The notes below the pieces were generated by a model. The model did no database searches, was not told the DNA's origin, and saw only the letters and a list, made by a program, of their open reading frames with translations. Shown here in pieces: positions 25,806 to 33,464 of a stretch of 64,000 nucleotides of DNA. The position numbers and the translations under genes were made by a program. This DNA is from JBGNFV01 sp049645705 (GTDB taxonomy: Bacteria > Bacteroidota > Bacteroidia > Cytophagales > Cyclobacteriaceae). The first letter of the stretch is position 1. Every line of letters begins with the position of its first letter. The DNA lies in NCBI GenBank assembly GCA_049645705.1, contig JBARUK010000043.1, positions 97,074-161,073 of the forward strand, read 5' to 3'.

Positions 25806-27599
25806 TTACATTTTTTCAGGTACAGTTATACCCAGCAGCTCCATGGCCTCTTTGATGACTCTGCCGGTAAGGCCAGTCAGGGCTACCCTGAAGGCACGCA
25901 CCTCTTCGTCGTCTGCCTGAAATACAGAAAGCTCGCTGTAGAAGCGGTTGTATTCCTTGGCCAAATCATACACGTACTGGGCTATAGTAGCGGGACTGTA
26001 GCCTGCGGCGGCTTCGTTTACCCTCTCGGGAAACAGCGTCAGTAAGCGGATTACTTCCTGCTCAGCAGGTTGTAACTGGTCGTAAGCTTTCAGGCTTTCC
26101 GCATCGGCTTGCAGTCCTACCTGTGCCGCCTTGCGCCCCAGTGCGGCGGTACGGGCATAAGTGTACTGCACGAACGGCCCGGTGTGGCCGTGAAAGTCAA
26201 TACTCTCTTCAGGATTGAACAGCATACGTTTCTTAGGGTCCACCTTGAGCAGGTAAAACTTAAGGGCAGACATAGCCACCATCTCGTGTAGCTGCTGCTC
26301 CTGCTCATCGGTAAAGTCCTTTATCTTTTCAGAGTCACGGGTGTACTCCGCGGCCGTCTGCACCATTTCGCTCATCAGGTCATCCGCATCCACTACCGTA
26401 CCCTCCCGTGACTTCATCTTTCCGGAGGGCAGGTCTACCATACCGTAGCTGAGGTGGTGCAGCCCTTTTGCGTAGGGCCTTCCCAGCTTGTCCAGTATGG
26501 CAAACAGTACCTTAAAGTGGTAGTCCTGCTCATTGCCCACTACGTAGAGGGACTTCTTCATACCGTAGTCATCGTACTTCAGGTCGGCCGTACCCATGTC
26601 CTGCGTCATGTACACAGAGGTACCGTCGCTGCGGAGCACAAGCTTGTTGTCCAGCCCCACGTCGGTGAGGTCACACCATACGGATCCGTCGTCCTTCTTA
26701 TAGAACACGCCCTTTTCCAGGCCTTCCTCCACTATGTCTTTTCCCAGCAGGTAAGTGTCTGATTCGAAGTAGAACTTATCGAAGGTCACGCCCATACGCT
26801 GGTAGGTCTTCTCGAAACCCTGCAGCACCCAGCCGTTCATTTTCTTCCAGAGGGCCACCGTATCTTCATCGCCCAGCTCCCAGTTTCGCAGCATCTGCTG
26901 AGCCTCCTGCATAAGGGGGGCTTCTTTTTTCGCCTTCTCTTCCTCCACACCCTGTTCCGTAAGGGCTGCTATTTCTTTTTTGTATTCCTTATCAAAAATG
27001 ACGTAGTACTTGCCGATGAGGTGGTCGCCCTTCATACCAGCGCTCTCGGGGGTCTCCCCTTCGCCAAACCTGCTATAGGCCAGCATAGATTTGCATATAT
27101 GGATGCCGCGGTCGTTTACCAGGTTGGCCTTTACCACATCATACCCGGCCTGCTTCAGTATCTGCGATACAGAAAAACCCAGGAAGTTATTACGCAGGTG
27201 CCCCAGGTGCAGGGGCTTGTTGGTATTAGGGGAAGAATACTCCACCATAACCCGCTCATTGGTAGCAGGGAGCTGTCCGTAGGAGCTGTCTGCGTACATA
27301 TCACCGAACAGGCCGGTCCATACGCCAGGCTGCAGCTCTATGTTCAGAAAGCCCTTTACCACATTATATCCGGCTACTACATCACTTTGCTTTTCAGCCA
27401 GGTACTCTCCGATCATCCGCCCCGTCTCTTCGGGGCTTTTCTTACTGAGCCGCGCGTAGGGAAAGGTCACAAAGGTATGGGTACCTTCAAAGTCCTTGCG
27501 GGTGGGCTGCAGAGATACCTCAGCTTCCGGTAAATCTGCATCGAACAGCTCTTTAAAGGCACTGCTGATAGCAGGTTGGAGTCGGGATTCAATGTTCAT
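25806..27599 (-). CDS. argS: Arginyl-tRNA synthetase
   Basis: A 597-residue class I aminoacyl-tRNA synthetase that charges tRNA-Arg. The HIGH-type motif is HLGH in NTNKPLHLGHLRNN, the KMSKS-equivalent is KMKSREGTVV, and the Arg-specific additional N-terminal domain and C-terminal anticodon-binding helices (ending GLTGRVIKEAMELLGIT) are present. Length is normal for the family. The gene sits next to arginase and arginine decarboxylase genes, an arginine-related neighbourhood. The ATG at 27597-27599 fits the family start. Confidence 0.97.
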   Translation of the reverse strand: MNIESRLQPAISSAFKELFDADLPEAEVSLQPTRKDFEGTHTFVTFPYARLSKKSPEETGRMIGEYLAEKQSDVVAGYNVVKGFLNIELQPGVWTGLFGDMYADSSYGQLPATNERVMVEYSSPNTNKPLHLGHLRNNFLGFSVSQILKQAGYDVVKANLVNDRGIHICKSMLAYSRFGEGETPESAGMKGDHLIGKYYVIFDKEYKKEIAALTEQGVEEEKAKKEAPLMQEAQQMLRNWELGDEDTVALWKKMNGWVLQGFEKTYQRMGVTFDKFYFESDTYLLGKDIVEEGLEKGVFYKKDDGSVWCDLTDVGLDNKLVLRSDGTSVYMTQDMGTADLKYDDYGMKKSLYVVGNEQDYHFKVLFAILDKLGRPYAKGLHHLSYGMVDLPSGKMKSREGTVVDADDLMSEMVQTAAEYTRDSEKIKDFTDEQEQQLHEMVAMSALKFYLLKVDPKKRMLFNPEESIDFHGHTGPFVQYTYARTAALGRKAAQVGLQADAESLKAYDQLQPAEQEVIRLLTLFPERVNEAAAGYSPATIAQYVYDLAKEYNRFYSELSVFQADDEEVRAFRVALTGLTGRVIKEAMELLGITVPEKM

Positions 27600-27632
27600 C
27601 TTGTGATTAAGCTAATAGTATGGCACAAAATT

Positions 27633-27661
27633 AAAAAGACAGGGGACAAATGGCCCCTGTC
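27633..27661 (-). terminator. Rho-independent terminator after the arginase gene
   Basis: On the minus strand a stem GACAGGGG/CCCCTGTC with an 8-base loop is followed by five T residues. It lies about 48 bases after the arginase stop and upstream of argS, separating the two transcripts. Confidence 0.8.
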
Positions 27662-27708
27662 TGGTAGAATTCTTTGGTTTCCGGATTGTTTTATTCCGGT
27701 TCTGCCGG

Positions 27709-28674
27709 TTATCCTTTGGCAGTAGCCCTGGCTTCGTAGGAGGCGGTAACTTCCTCAAGTACCTCAAATGCTTTCTCACCCATCGTATTCTTATTGTCCA
27801 GGAGAGGGTTTACCTCTACCATTTCCCAGCATACGATCTTGTCATTGGCCATAAGCAGGCTGTTCAGCTTTTTGGCTTCTTCGAAGTGAAGGCCGTCCTC
27901 AACAGGGGTACCGGTACCGTAGCTTACCTCATCGGGGTCCATGCTGTCCACATCGAAGGAGATGTAGATCATGTCACACTCCACCAGGGTATTCAGCGCC
28001 TTTACGGCTGTCTCTTCCACACCTATCTCGCGCATTTCATCTACCCTGATGACCTTGATATTATGCTCTTTGATCAGGCTCTCTTCCGGGCCTTCGGTAC
28101 TTCTCAGGCCGATAAAGCAGATATCTTCAGGATTGATCTTGGGGCCGTCTATTCCCAGGCGTTTGATCTTGTCCCAGTAGATGAGGGTTTCCTCTTTAGG
28201 AGTCTTGACCTGGCAGCTCAGGTTATCCAGTTTAGAGGCGGCCGCCAGGGGCATGCCGTGCATGTTGCCGCTGGGCGACGTATAGGGTGTATGAAGATCG
28301 GCATGGGCGTCGATCCAGATCACTCCCAGTCGCTTATCAGGGTGGGCCTTCTTTATACCGGCTATGGTTCCTGCCGCCGAGGAGTGGTCTCCGGCAAGCA
28401 CAAAGGGCATGCGGCCTTCTGAAAGTATAGAGTGGGTAGCCTCGCACACTCTTGTGAACATAACGAGCACACCGTCTATATACTTAGCATTAGGGTGGCT
28501 GAACCCGTCGTAGAGTATCTCGTTTACGTTCTCGACACTCTCAGACTCATACCGGGTAAAGTAATCCGAACCTTTATTAATAGAAGCTGTTTTGATGGCA
28601 TCAACACCGAGCCGGGCACCGCGTGTTCCGGCTGCTATTTCCGATTTTACCTCGAGTATTTTTACTTTCTTCAT
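27709..28674 (-). CDS. rocF: Arginase (ureohydrolase family)
   Basis: A 321-residue manganese ureohydrolase that converts arginine to ornithine and urea. The metal-binding blocks are complete: GDHS near residue 95, WIDAHADLHTPYTSPSGNMHG near 119-139, and SFDVDSMDP near 225. The segment after the second block matches arginase more than agmatinase. However, a divergent arginine decarboxylase lies 89 bases away, so an agmatine-type substrate should be kept in mind. Cytoplasmic. The gene has its own terminator. Confidence 0.88.
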   Translation of the reverse strand: MKKVKILEVKSEIAAGTRGARLGVDAIKTASINKGSDYFTRYESESVENVNEILYDGFSHPNAKYIDGVLVMFTRVCEATHSILSEGRMPFVLAGDHSSAAGTIAGIKKAHPDKRLGVIWIDAHADLHTPYTSPSGNMHGMPLAAASKLDNLSCQVKTPKEETLIYWDKIKRLGIDGPKINPEDICFIGLRSTEGPEESLIKEHNIKVIRVDEMREIGVEETAVKALNTLVECDMIYISFDVDSMDPDEVSYGTGTPVEDGLHFEEAKKLNSLLMANDKIVCWEMVEVNPLLDNKNTMGEKAFEVLEEVTASYEARATAKG

Positions 28675-28763
28675 TTTGCAAAGATGTTATTTTCTCGCGA
28701 ATTTTACTCGAACCATTCGGCACATGGCCAAATTTCATCACTTTTTAATGAAGCAGCCCCCTG

Positions 28764-30152
28764 ATGAAGAGTTACAGTGACCTGATCCGTCAGACTTTCT
28801 ACTTTCCTACCCAGGAGTTTGACGTAAATGACAACGAGCTTATGTTTAACGGTGTGCCTTTGATGGATATCATCAAAGAGTACGGTACCCCGCTAAAGCT
28901 GACCTACCTGCCCAAGATCGGCCAGAACATCCGCCAGGCTAAACGTATCTTTAACGAGGCAATAGAAAAGCATAACTACCAGGGCAAGTACACCTACTGC
29001 TACTGCACTAAAAGCTCTCACTTTAGCTTTGTGGTAAAGGAGGCGATCAAGAACGGTGTTCACCTGGAGACCTCCTCGGGCTTCGACATCAATATTGTCA
29101 AGAAGCTGCACACAGATAACCTGATAGACAAGCAGACGCTCATCGTCTGCAACGGTTTTAAGCGCCCCTTCTACACGGACAGTATAGCGGAACTACTCAA
29201 TAATGGCTTTGAGAACTGCATACCGGTGCTGGATAACCTGGATGAGATGGAGAAGTACGAGCAACAGGTAAAGATACCCTACAATATGGGCATACGGGTG
29301 GCCGCCAGTGAGGAACCTAACTTCGGCTTCTACACCAGCCGCCTGGGCATACGCTATAACGACATCACGGACTACTATAATAATGTGATAGCGCCCTCGG
29401 ACAAGGCCACGCTGAAGCTACTGCACTTTTTCATAAACAGTGGCATACAGGACAGCACCTACTACTGGTCTGAGCTGAACCGCTTTGTAGAAAAGTACTG
29501 CGAGCTGCGCAAGATCTGCGACGACGTGGATACGCTGGACATAGGCGGCGGGTTTCCTATAAAGACGGGGCTGCACTTTGAGTACGACTATGCGTATATG
29601 GCAGAGCAGATCATACTGAACATAAAGGAAATATGCGAGCAGCATGACGTGCCTGTGCCTAACATCCTAACAGAATTCGGCAGCTACACGGTAGGAGAAA
29701 GCGGCGCCACCATCTACGAAGTGATGGGCCAGAAACTGCAGAACGACGTGGAGCTGTGGTACATGATAGACGGCTCGTTCATAACTCACCTGCCGGATGC
29801 CTGGGGCCTGAACCAGAAGTACGTACTGCTGGCTATAAACAAGTGGGATCAGGCCTTTCACCGGGTAAACCTGGGCGGGCTTACCTGCGACAGTATGGAC
29901 TACTATAATAGTGAGGCGCACAGCTTCGAGGTGTTTATGCCCAGGATCACGAAAGAAGAAAAGCTATACCTCGGCTTCTTTCACACAGGTGCCTACCAGG
30001 AGTCGCTGGGCGGCTACGGCGGTATACAGCACTGCCTGATACCGGCCCCCAAGCACATCATTGTAGACAGGGATGAAAACGGCAACATAACCACGGAACT
30101 ATTTGCTGAAGAGCAAAGCAGCGACAGTATGTTGAAAGTGCTGGGGTATTGA
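28764..30152 (+). CDS. speA: PLP-dependent arginine decarboxylase-type enzyme (fold III)
   Basis: A 462-residue alanine-racemase-fold decarboxylase. The PLP lysine lies in TYCYCTKSSHF, GGGFPIKTGLHFEYDYAY is the phosphate-binding glycine block, and TEFGSYTVGESG and HTGAYQESLGGYGGIQHC form the C-terminal active-site parts. It resembles the shorter, Bacteroidota-type arginine decarboxylases rather than the about 630-residue E. coli SpeA. The expected reaction is arginine to agmatine, first step of polyamine synthesis. The divergent arginase gene suggests the two enzymes share or divide the arginine pool. Ornithine or diaminopimelate decarboxylase cannot be fully excluded by eye. Confidence 0.75.
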   Translation: MKSYSDLIRQTFYFPTQEFDVNDNELMFNGVPLMDIIKEYGTPLKLTYLPKIGQNIRQAKRIFNEAIEKHNYQGKYTYCYCTKSSHFSFVVKEAIKNGVHLETSSGFDINIVKKLHTDNLIDKQTLIVCNGFKRPFYTDSIAELLNNGFENCIPVLDNLDEMEKYEQQVKIPYNMGIRVAASEEPNFGFYTSRLGIRYNDITDYYNNVIAPSDKATLKLLHFFINSGIQDSTYYWSELNRFVEKYCELRKICDDVDTLDIGGGFPIKTGLHFEYDYAYMAEQIILNIKEICEQHDVPVPNILTEFGSYTVGESGATIYEVMGQKLQNDVELWYMIDGSFITHLPDAWGLNQKYVLLAINKWDQAFHRVNLGGLTCDSMDYYNSEAHSFEVFMPRITKEEKLYLGFFHTGAYQESLGGYGGIQHCLIPAPKHIIVDRDENGNITTELFAEEQSSDSMLKVLGY

Positions 30153-30206
30153 GCCATTATGGTCAAATTTTCTTATTTTGGTAGGGAAACAATAACTAAT
30201 GATCCC

Positions 30207-30404
30207 ATGAAAACTAAGAAACTAAACATCGAAGACCTTTCTGTACAGAGCTTTATCACTGACGCGGCCTCTGTGCGCGGCGGCCGTGCTGCTTTTCTGC
30301 AGACACCCGAGGAGCACGAAGTATCCGGTGGTGGAGGTGGTGGCCACTGCGGCACTGAAGACGTAGGCTGCATTGAGTCAAAACATAACTGCTTTGCTGC
30401 CTAA
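30207..30404 (+). CDS. RiPP precursor peptide 1 (type A core, CGTEDVGC)
   Basis: A 65-residue peptide starting at ATG 30207; the open frame upstream has no leader-like sequence. The leader MKTKKLNIEDLSVQSFIT is followed by SVRGG, a double-glycine-type cleavage site. The core carries a Gly run, then CGTEDVGC and HNC: three Cys with nearby Thr/Ser. The leader matches the other precursors here and, from memory, resembles pinensin-like class I lanthipeptide leaders of Bacteroidota. It follows the decarboxylase gene by 54 bases and has its own terminator. The product is presumably modified and exported by enzymes encoded elsewhere. Confidence 0.85.
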   Translation: MKTKKLNIEDLSVQSFITDAASVRGGRAAFLQTPEEHEVSGGGGGGHCGTEDVGCIESKHNCFAA

Positions 30405-30431
30405 GCACATAAAACTTTAATAATTTGTACA

Positions 30432-30461
30432 AGCCACCTGCTATAGCGGGTGGCTTTTTTT
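30432..30461 (+). terminator. Terminator of precursor 1
   Basis: A stem AGCCACC/GGTGGCT with a self-complementary GCTATAGC in the apical part is followed by a run of seven T residues. Confidence 0.85.
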
Positions 30462-30540
30462 GATCTTAGCGGAGCGTGCGGGCTTTACAATTTCACTGTT
30501 AATGACGATATTATGTGCCTTACTAAAGTAAATATCTACT

Positions 30541-30723
30541 ATGAAAAAGATGAGATTACACAACCTGGAGCTGAAAAGCTTTGTGACCGGCATGGAGAAT
30601 AACGGCGTACAGACAGCCCGGGGCGGGGCCCCTTCTAAAGAAACCGGAGTTAATGACCCATACTGTTCGCATATAGACGCCTGCCCTTCACTACGGGGCT
30701 GTACCTTCGATACGTGCATTTAA
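30541..30723 (+). CDS. RiPP precursor peptide 2 (type B core)
   Basis: A 60-residue peptide. The leader MKKMRLHNLELKSFVTGM ends in TARGG. The core contains CSHIDACPSLRGCTFDTC: four Cys in the pattern C-S-x-x-D-x-C-P/A-S-x-R-G-C-T-x-x-x-C shared with precursors 5, 6 and 7. Adjacent Ser/Thr residues could be dehydrated and joined to the Cys as (methyl)lanthionine; disulfides are the alternative. It has its own terminator at 30751. Confidence 0.85.
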   Translation: MKKMRLHNLELKSFVTGMENNGVQTARGGAPSKETGVNDPYCSHIDACPSLRGCTFDTCI

Positions 30724-30750
30724 TATCAGATAGCCTTTTGTAAGGTCCGG

Positions 30751-30781
30751 GCCATCAGTTGCTTAGCTGATGGCTTTTTTT
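30751..30781 (+). terminator. Terminator of precursor 2
   Basis: A stem GCCATCAG/CTGATGGC with an 8-base loop (30751-30774) is followed by seven T residues. Confidence 0.88.
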
Positions 30782-30810
30782 ATCTTATAATCAGACCAAA
30801 CGTATTTTCT

Positions 30811-31001
30811 CTGAAGAAAGACAAACTAACCATCGCCAGCCTGAAGGCTGAAAGTTTCGTTACGCAAACCCACCATCTGCGGGGGGGGCCGAACCATGGA
30901 GCTCCCATGGGGCAGATATCTGCGGTACGGATGATGCGGGGTGTATAATCACTGTACATGACCGTCCTACACATAAAGAGGGATGTCAAACCAACTATTA
31001 A
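30811..31001 (+). pseudogene. Frameshifted RiPP precursor 3 (type A core) with a CTG in place of the ATG
   Basis: From CTG 30811 the frame reads LKKDKLTIASLKAESFVTQ, a clear leader, then HHLRGG. Here an 8-base G run (30881-30888) breaks the frame. Adding one G continues as AEPWSSHGADICGTDDAGC and ends at the stop at 30999-31001. That restored core shares CGT-D/E-D-x-GC with precursors 1 and 4. Two lesions are therefore visible: the start codon and the homopolymer. Either the gene is decaying, or the G-run length varies and acts as a switch, or the read has a homopolymer error. The missing ATG argues for decay. Confidence 0.75.
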
Positions 31002-31011
31002 TAAAGTAACT

Positions 31012-31230
31012 ATGAAAAGAAAGAAGATCACTATCGAATCGCTGCAGGTCAGCAGCTTTATTACCAATACCCAGTCTATCAGGGGCGGGGCGGCAGCACT
31101 TACTGATGATGATACAAACCCTGAAACGCATGATGTATCGCACGCAGGCAATACAGTATGCGGTACAGAAGATATAGGATGCGAGTACTCTGTCCATAAC
31201 TGCTCTGGCGGAGGAGGAACCCAGTACTAA
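31012..31230 (+). CDS. RiPP precursor peptide 4 (type A core, CGTEDIGC)
   Basis: 72 residues from ATG 31012; an earlier in-frame ATG at 30958 lies inside the broken precursor 3 and is unlikely. The leader MKRKKITIESLQVSSFIT ends at SIRGG. The long core is acidic, then VCGTEDIGC, VHNC and a Gly-rich tail. Its closest relatives here are precursors 1 and 3. No clear terminator was seen after it, and 284 bases without a recognisable gene separate it from precursor 5. Confidence 0.85.
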   Translation: MKRKKITIESLQVSSFITNTQSIRGGAAALTDDDTNPETHDVSHAGNTVCGTEDIGCEYSVHNCSGGGGTQY

Positions 31231-31514
31231 ACTACAGCTAAGTAAGCAGCCGCTTAAACAAGCTTACCCCCGGGTATCCGGATCCGTGCAGGGTGGTGAC
31301 CTATTCAAATTGTTCCTGACCGGGTACAAAAAACTCATGTGCCCGATACTGGCCAGGGAACTCCCTGCCCGTCTTACGGTTAAGTCTGACTGAACAGAAC
31401 GTATTTAAACTGAAGCTTTGTGCAGGGGTATTTTTAGTTAAAAAGCAACTTTTAATTAATCCGGATATTCCGGAGCTTCGCACTTACTATTAAAAACCAA
31501 AAATTTTTATTGTT

Positions 31515-31688
31515 ATGAAAAGAATGAAACTGAACGAGCTGAAGCTCAAGAGCTTTGTAACCCGTATGGACGTGAATATCTCTAAGACAGCAAAAGGTGG
31601 AGCAGAAACTGATCTGCAGGACACTAACTGTTCTGCTGTAGATAAGTGCCCCAGCGGACGTGGCTGTACAGTAGTAAGCCCTTGCTAA
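31515..31688 (+). CDS. RiPP precursor peptide 5 (type B core)
   Basis: A 57-residue peptide. The leader MKRMKLNELKLKSFVTRM ends at TAKGG. The core holds DTNCSAVDKCPSGRGCTVV and a final PC: four Cys in the type B pattern. It is nearly the same as precursor 6 in leader and core, so a recent duplicate. It is preceded by an AT-rich leader and followed by a strong terminator at 31708. Confidence 0.87.
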   Translation: MKRMKLNELKLKSFVTRMDVNISKTAKGGAETDLQDTNCSAVDKCPSGRGCTVVSPC

Positions 31689-31707
31689 GCTGTATATAGA
31701 TAAAATA

Positions 31708-31743
31708 AAGAGCCTCGCTGCCCATGGTAGCGAGGCTCTTTTA
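31708..31743 (+). terminator. Terminator of precursor 5
   Basis: A 12-base-pair stem AAGAGCCTCGCT/AGCGAGGCTCTT with a 9-base loop is followed by T residues. Confidence 0.88.
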
Positions 31744-32202
31744 TTCCTTCCCCTATTCTGATCGAGCTGCACTAGCCCAGCTGCCCCCTTCCCAGGCTGC
31801 CCTCCCCCTTTGCCACAATCGTTATTTCAGGGGCATTGCACTAAATTAATTCCTACTATAATATATACAGGTACCACGTTAGCCATCTAAGAATGAATGG
31901 TACTTATCTACCTATCTCAAGATAAATTATACTATACCTGCACTTTCTGACTTGATCTTCGTTGTTAGAATCAGAAGGCTCATAAACCAGCTACCCCTAT
32001 GGGACATGCATTAGATTTATTGCCTTTCCAGACAATATAAGAGCTTTTTAGGACATGAAACTTAATGATGAAATATCCGGATGGCTGGAATATAATCATT
32101 ATTATAAATAAAATAAAATTTAACTTTTGTAGCCTTTAAGTAGTCAAAAGTCGGGGCGAATGGTGACATTTGCCTTATCTAATAACTAAAAATATATTGA
32201 TT
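31744..32202. other. Intergenic stretch between precursors 5 and 6, no gene seen
   Basis: 459 mostly AT-rich bases with a short C-rich patch near 31775-31815. Both strands were read for the conserved S-F-V-T leader block and none was found. A 19-codon frame at 32055-32111 (MKLNDEISGW...) has no double glycine or Cys and is not called. The 3' part should hold the promoter for precursor 6; AACTTTTG near 32120 is only a partial -7 match. Confidence 0.4.
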
Positions 32203-32373
32203 ATGAAGAAGATGAAACTGAACGAACTGAAACTAAGCAGCTTTGTAACCGGTATGAAAACCGAAACAACAATGACTGCCAAAGGCGGAAAGAAGACAGA
32301 TCTGCAGGACACTAACTGCTCTGCAGTAGACAGATGTGCTTCTGCCCGTGGCTGTACAATTATCGACTGCTAA
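32203..32373 (+). CDS. RiPP precursor peptide 6 (type B core)
   Basis: 56 residues from ATG 32203. The leader MKKMKLNELKLSSFVTGM ends at TAKGG. The core has DTNCSAVDRCASARGCTIIDC: four Cys, C-terminal residue Cys. It is very close to precursor 5. Only a weak GC stem (near 32385-32411) follows, so read-through into precursor 7, 89 bases on, is possible. Confidence 0.87.
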   Translation: MKKMKLNELKLSSFVTGMKTETTMTAKGGKKTDLQDTNCSAVDRCASARGCTIIDC

Positions 32374-32462
32374 TACAGTTTACCTGCCCGCATGAAGATC
32401 AGGCGGGTATCTTATTTTATTATAACTTATAAGCTTAGGCTTATACTAAAATTCAAATTATT

Positions 32463-32624
32463 ATGAAAAAACTGAAATTAAACGAACTGAAACTTCAGAG
32501 TTTCGTAACAGGACTTGCCGCTGACACAGTAAACACTGCCAAAGGCGGAGGTAACACAAACAACCAGAAGTGCTCAGCTCTGGACAAGTGTCCTTCTCAG
32601 CGTGGTTGCACGATCGAGTGTTAA
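32463..32624 (+). CDS. RiPP precursor peptide 7 (type B core)
   Basis: A 53-residue peptide. The leader MKKLKLNELKLQSFVTGL ends at TAKGG. The core is Asn/Gln-rich, then KCSALDKCPSQRGCTIEC, with the four-Cys type B spacing and a C-terminal Cys. It is the shortest of the type B set. A strong terminator follows at 32651. Confidence 0.87.
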   Translation: MKKLKLNELKLQSFVTGLAADTVNTAKGGGNTNNQKCSALDKCPSQRGCTIEC

Positions 32625-32650
32625 TCATCAGCACCTGATAATATATATAA

Positions 32651-32677
32651 GGCTGTCTGCTTACGCAGGCAGCCTTT
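32651..32677 (+). terminator. Terminator of precursor 7
   Basis: A 10-base-pair stem GGCTGTCTGC/GCAGGCAGCC with a 4-base loop and one mismatch is followed by seven T residues. Confidence 0.9.
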
Positions 32678-32722
32678 TTTTGTGCGTTTTTCTCTCGTGC
32701 TAAATGCAGGATCAAATAAAAA

Positions 32723-32754
32723 AGGGCCTTTACCGTCTTAATGGTAAAGGCCCT
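32723..32754 (-). terminator. Terminator of precursor 8 (minus strand)
   Basis: A 12-base-pair stem AGGGCCTTTACC/GGTAAAGGCCCT with an 8-base loop has its A run on the left, so the T run follows on the minus strand. It lies between the convergent precursors 7 and 8. Confidence 0.85.
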
Positions 32755-32815
32755 AATGCACTACCCGATGATCATGGATAGATCGTTACGGGAAATATCT
32801 AAGCAGTACGCCTGA

Positions 32816-33046
32816 TTAAAGAGGAATACAAACGCTATCGAATTCGGTTGGGCGGGGATCATCAGTTCCCGGCCCGGGATCATTCGTTTTCTTAGGACAA
32901 TAGCCACCGCCACAACTGGCAACAGAACAGTCCTCCGCTGTACAGGCCAGACGGTATGTATCGTCTCCACCTTTTACAGTAAGGTTATGTACTTCAGTTA
33001 CAAAGCTTTTTACTTCAAGCTTGTCAAGTGATAATCTCTTTTTCAT
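32816..33046 (-). CDS. RiPP precursor peptide 8 (type C core, minus strand)
   Basis: 76 residues from the ATG at 33044-33046; a start two codons earlier at 33052 is possible. The leader MKKRLSLDKLEVKSFVTE ends at TVKGG. The core differs from types A and B. It has LACTAEDCSVASCGGGYC with four Cys in 18 residues, then a long Pro/Asp/Gly/Thr-rich tail and a fifth Cys in DSVCIPL. It is oriented against precursors 1-7, with a terminator at 32723-32754 and a promoter-like pair at 33075-33106. Confidence 0.85.
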   Translation of the reverse strand: MKKRLSLDKLEVKSFVTEVHNLTVKGGDDTYRLACTAEDCSVASCGGGYCPKKTNDPGPGTDDPRPTEFDSVCIPL

Positions 33047-33074
33047 ATACACATGAGTTTAAACAATAGTAGCA

Positions 33075-33106
33075 CTAAAGTATAATTTAATTTTTCTTTA
33101 AACAAA
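33075..33106 (-). promoter_or_regulatory. Putative promoter of precursor 8
   Basis: On the minus strand TTTG (33103-33106), a 20-base spacer and TACTTTAG (33075-33082) match the Bacteroidota consensus except for one base of the -7 box and one extra spacer base. The -7 box lies about 28 bases before the ATG. Confidence 0.5.
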
Positions 33107-33220
33107 TCATGCTAGACTAATTGTTTGTTCATGAAAGATTTTTCACTGAAAAACTGTTGCTTACGGACCAGACACAACTATTGTGCTTCGGGGGACAAGT
33201 ACGGAATCATTTGACTTTAC

Positions 33221-33330
33221 TCTCAATAGTAAAAAACAAAAAAACACAGCACCTGTCCCCGGCCTTGAGCCGGGGCCCCCACCGGTGAGGTACGCAGTTG
33301 CAGTCTGGCACTGCACCAACAACCGCGAGA
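33221..33330. repeat. Isolated unit of the hairpin mosaic repeat
   Basis: Contains the A-rich spacer ATAGTAAAAAACAAAAAAAC, the stem-loop CCCCGGC/GCCGGGG, and the GGTGAGGTACGCAGTTGCAG block ending in TGGCACT. These are the same modules found repeatedly at 33816-34436 and 38891-40925. It separates RiPP precursors 8 and 9. Confidence 0.85.
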
Positions 33331-33407
33331 AGCTTTTTAATGGGGAACAATCAAAGGGATGAATATAAATATCCTCAAAAAAACTACCGCCTATTGATTA
33401 AATACTG

Positions 33408-33441
33408 CACAAAAAAGACTGCTACAAAAGTGAAGCAGTCT
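33408..33441 (-). terminator. Terminator of precursor 9 (minus strand)
   Basis: On the minus strand a stem AAGACTGCT/AGCAGTCTT with a 10-base loop is followed by TTTT. It lies 24 bases after the precursor 9 stop. Confidence 0.85.
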
Positions 33442-33464
33442 TCGTTGTATCATATATGATATCT

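Noticed and set aside
33132..33215. A 27-codon Cys-containing frame (MKDFSLKNCCLRTRHNYC...)
   Set aside because: It lacks the leader block and the double glycine of the RiPP precursors, and overlaps the likely upstream region of precursor 8 on the other strand.
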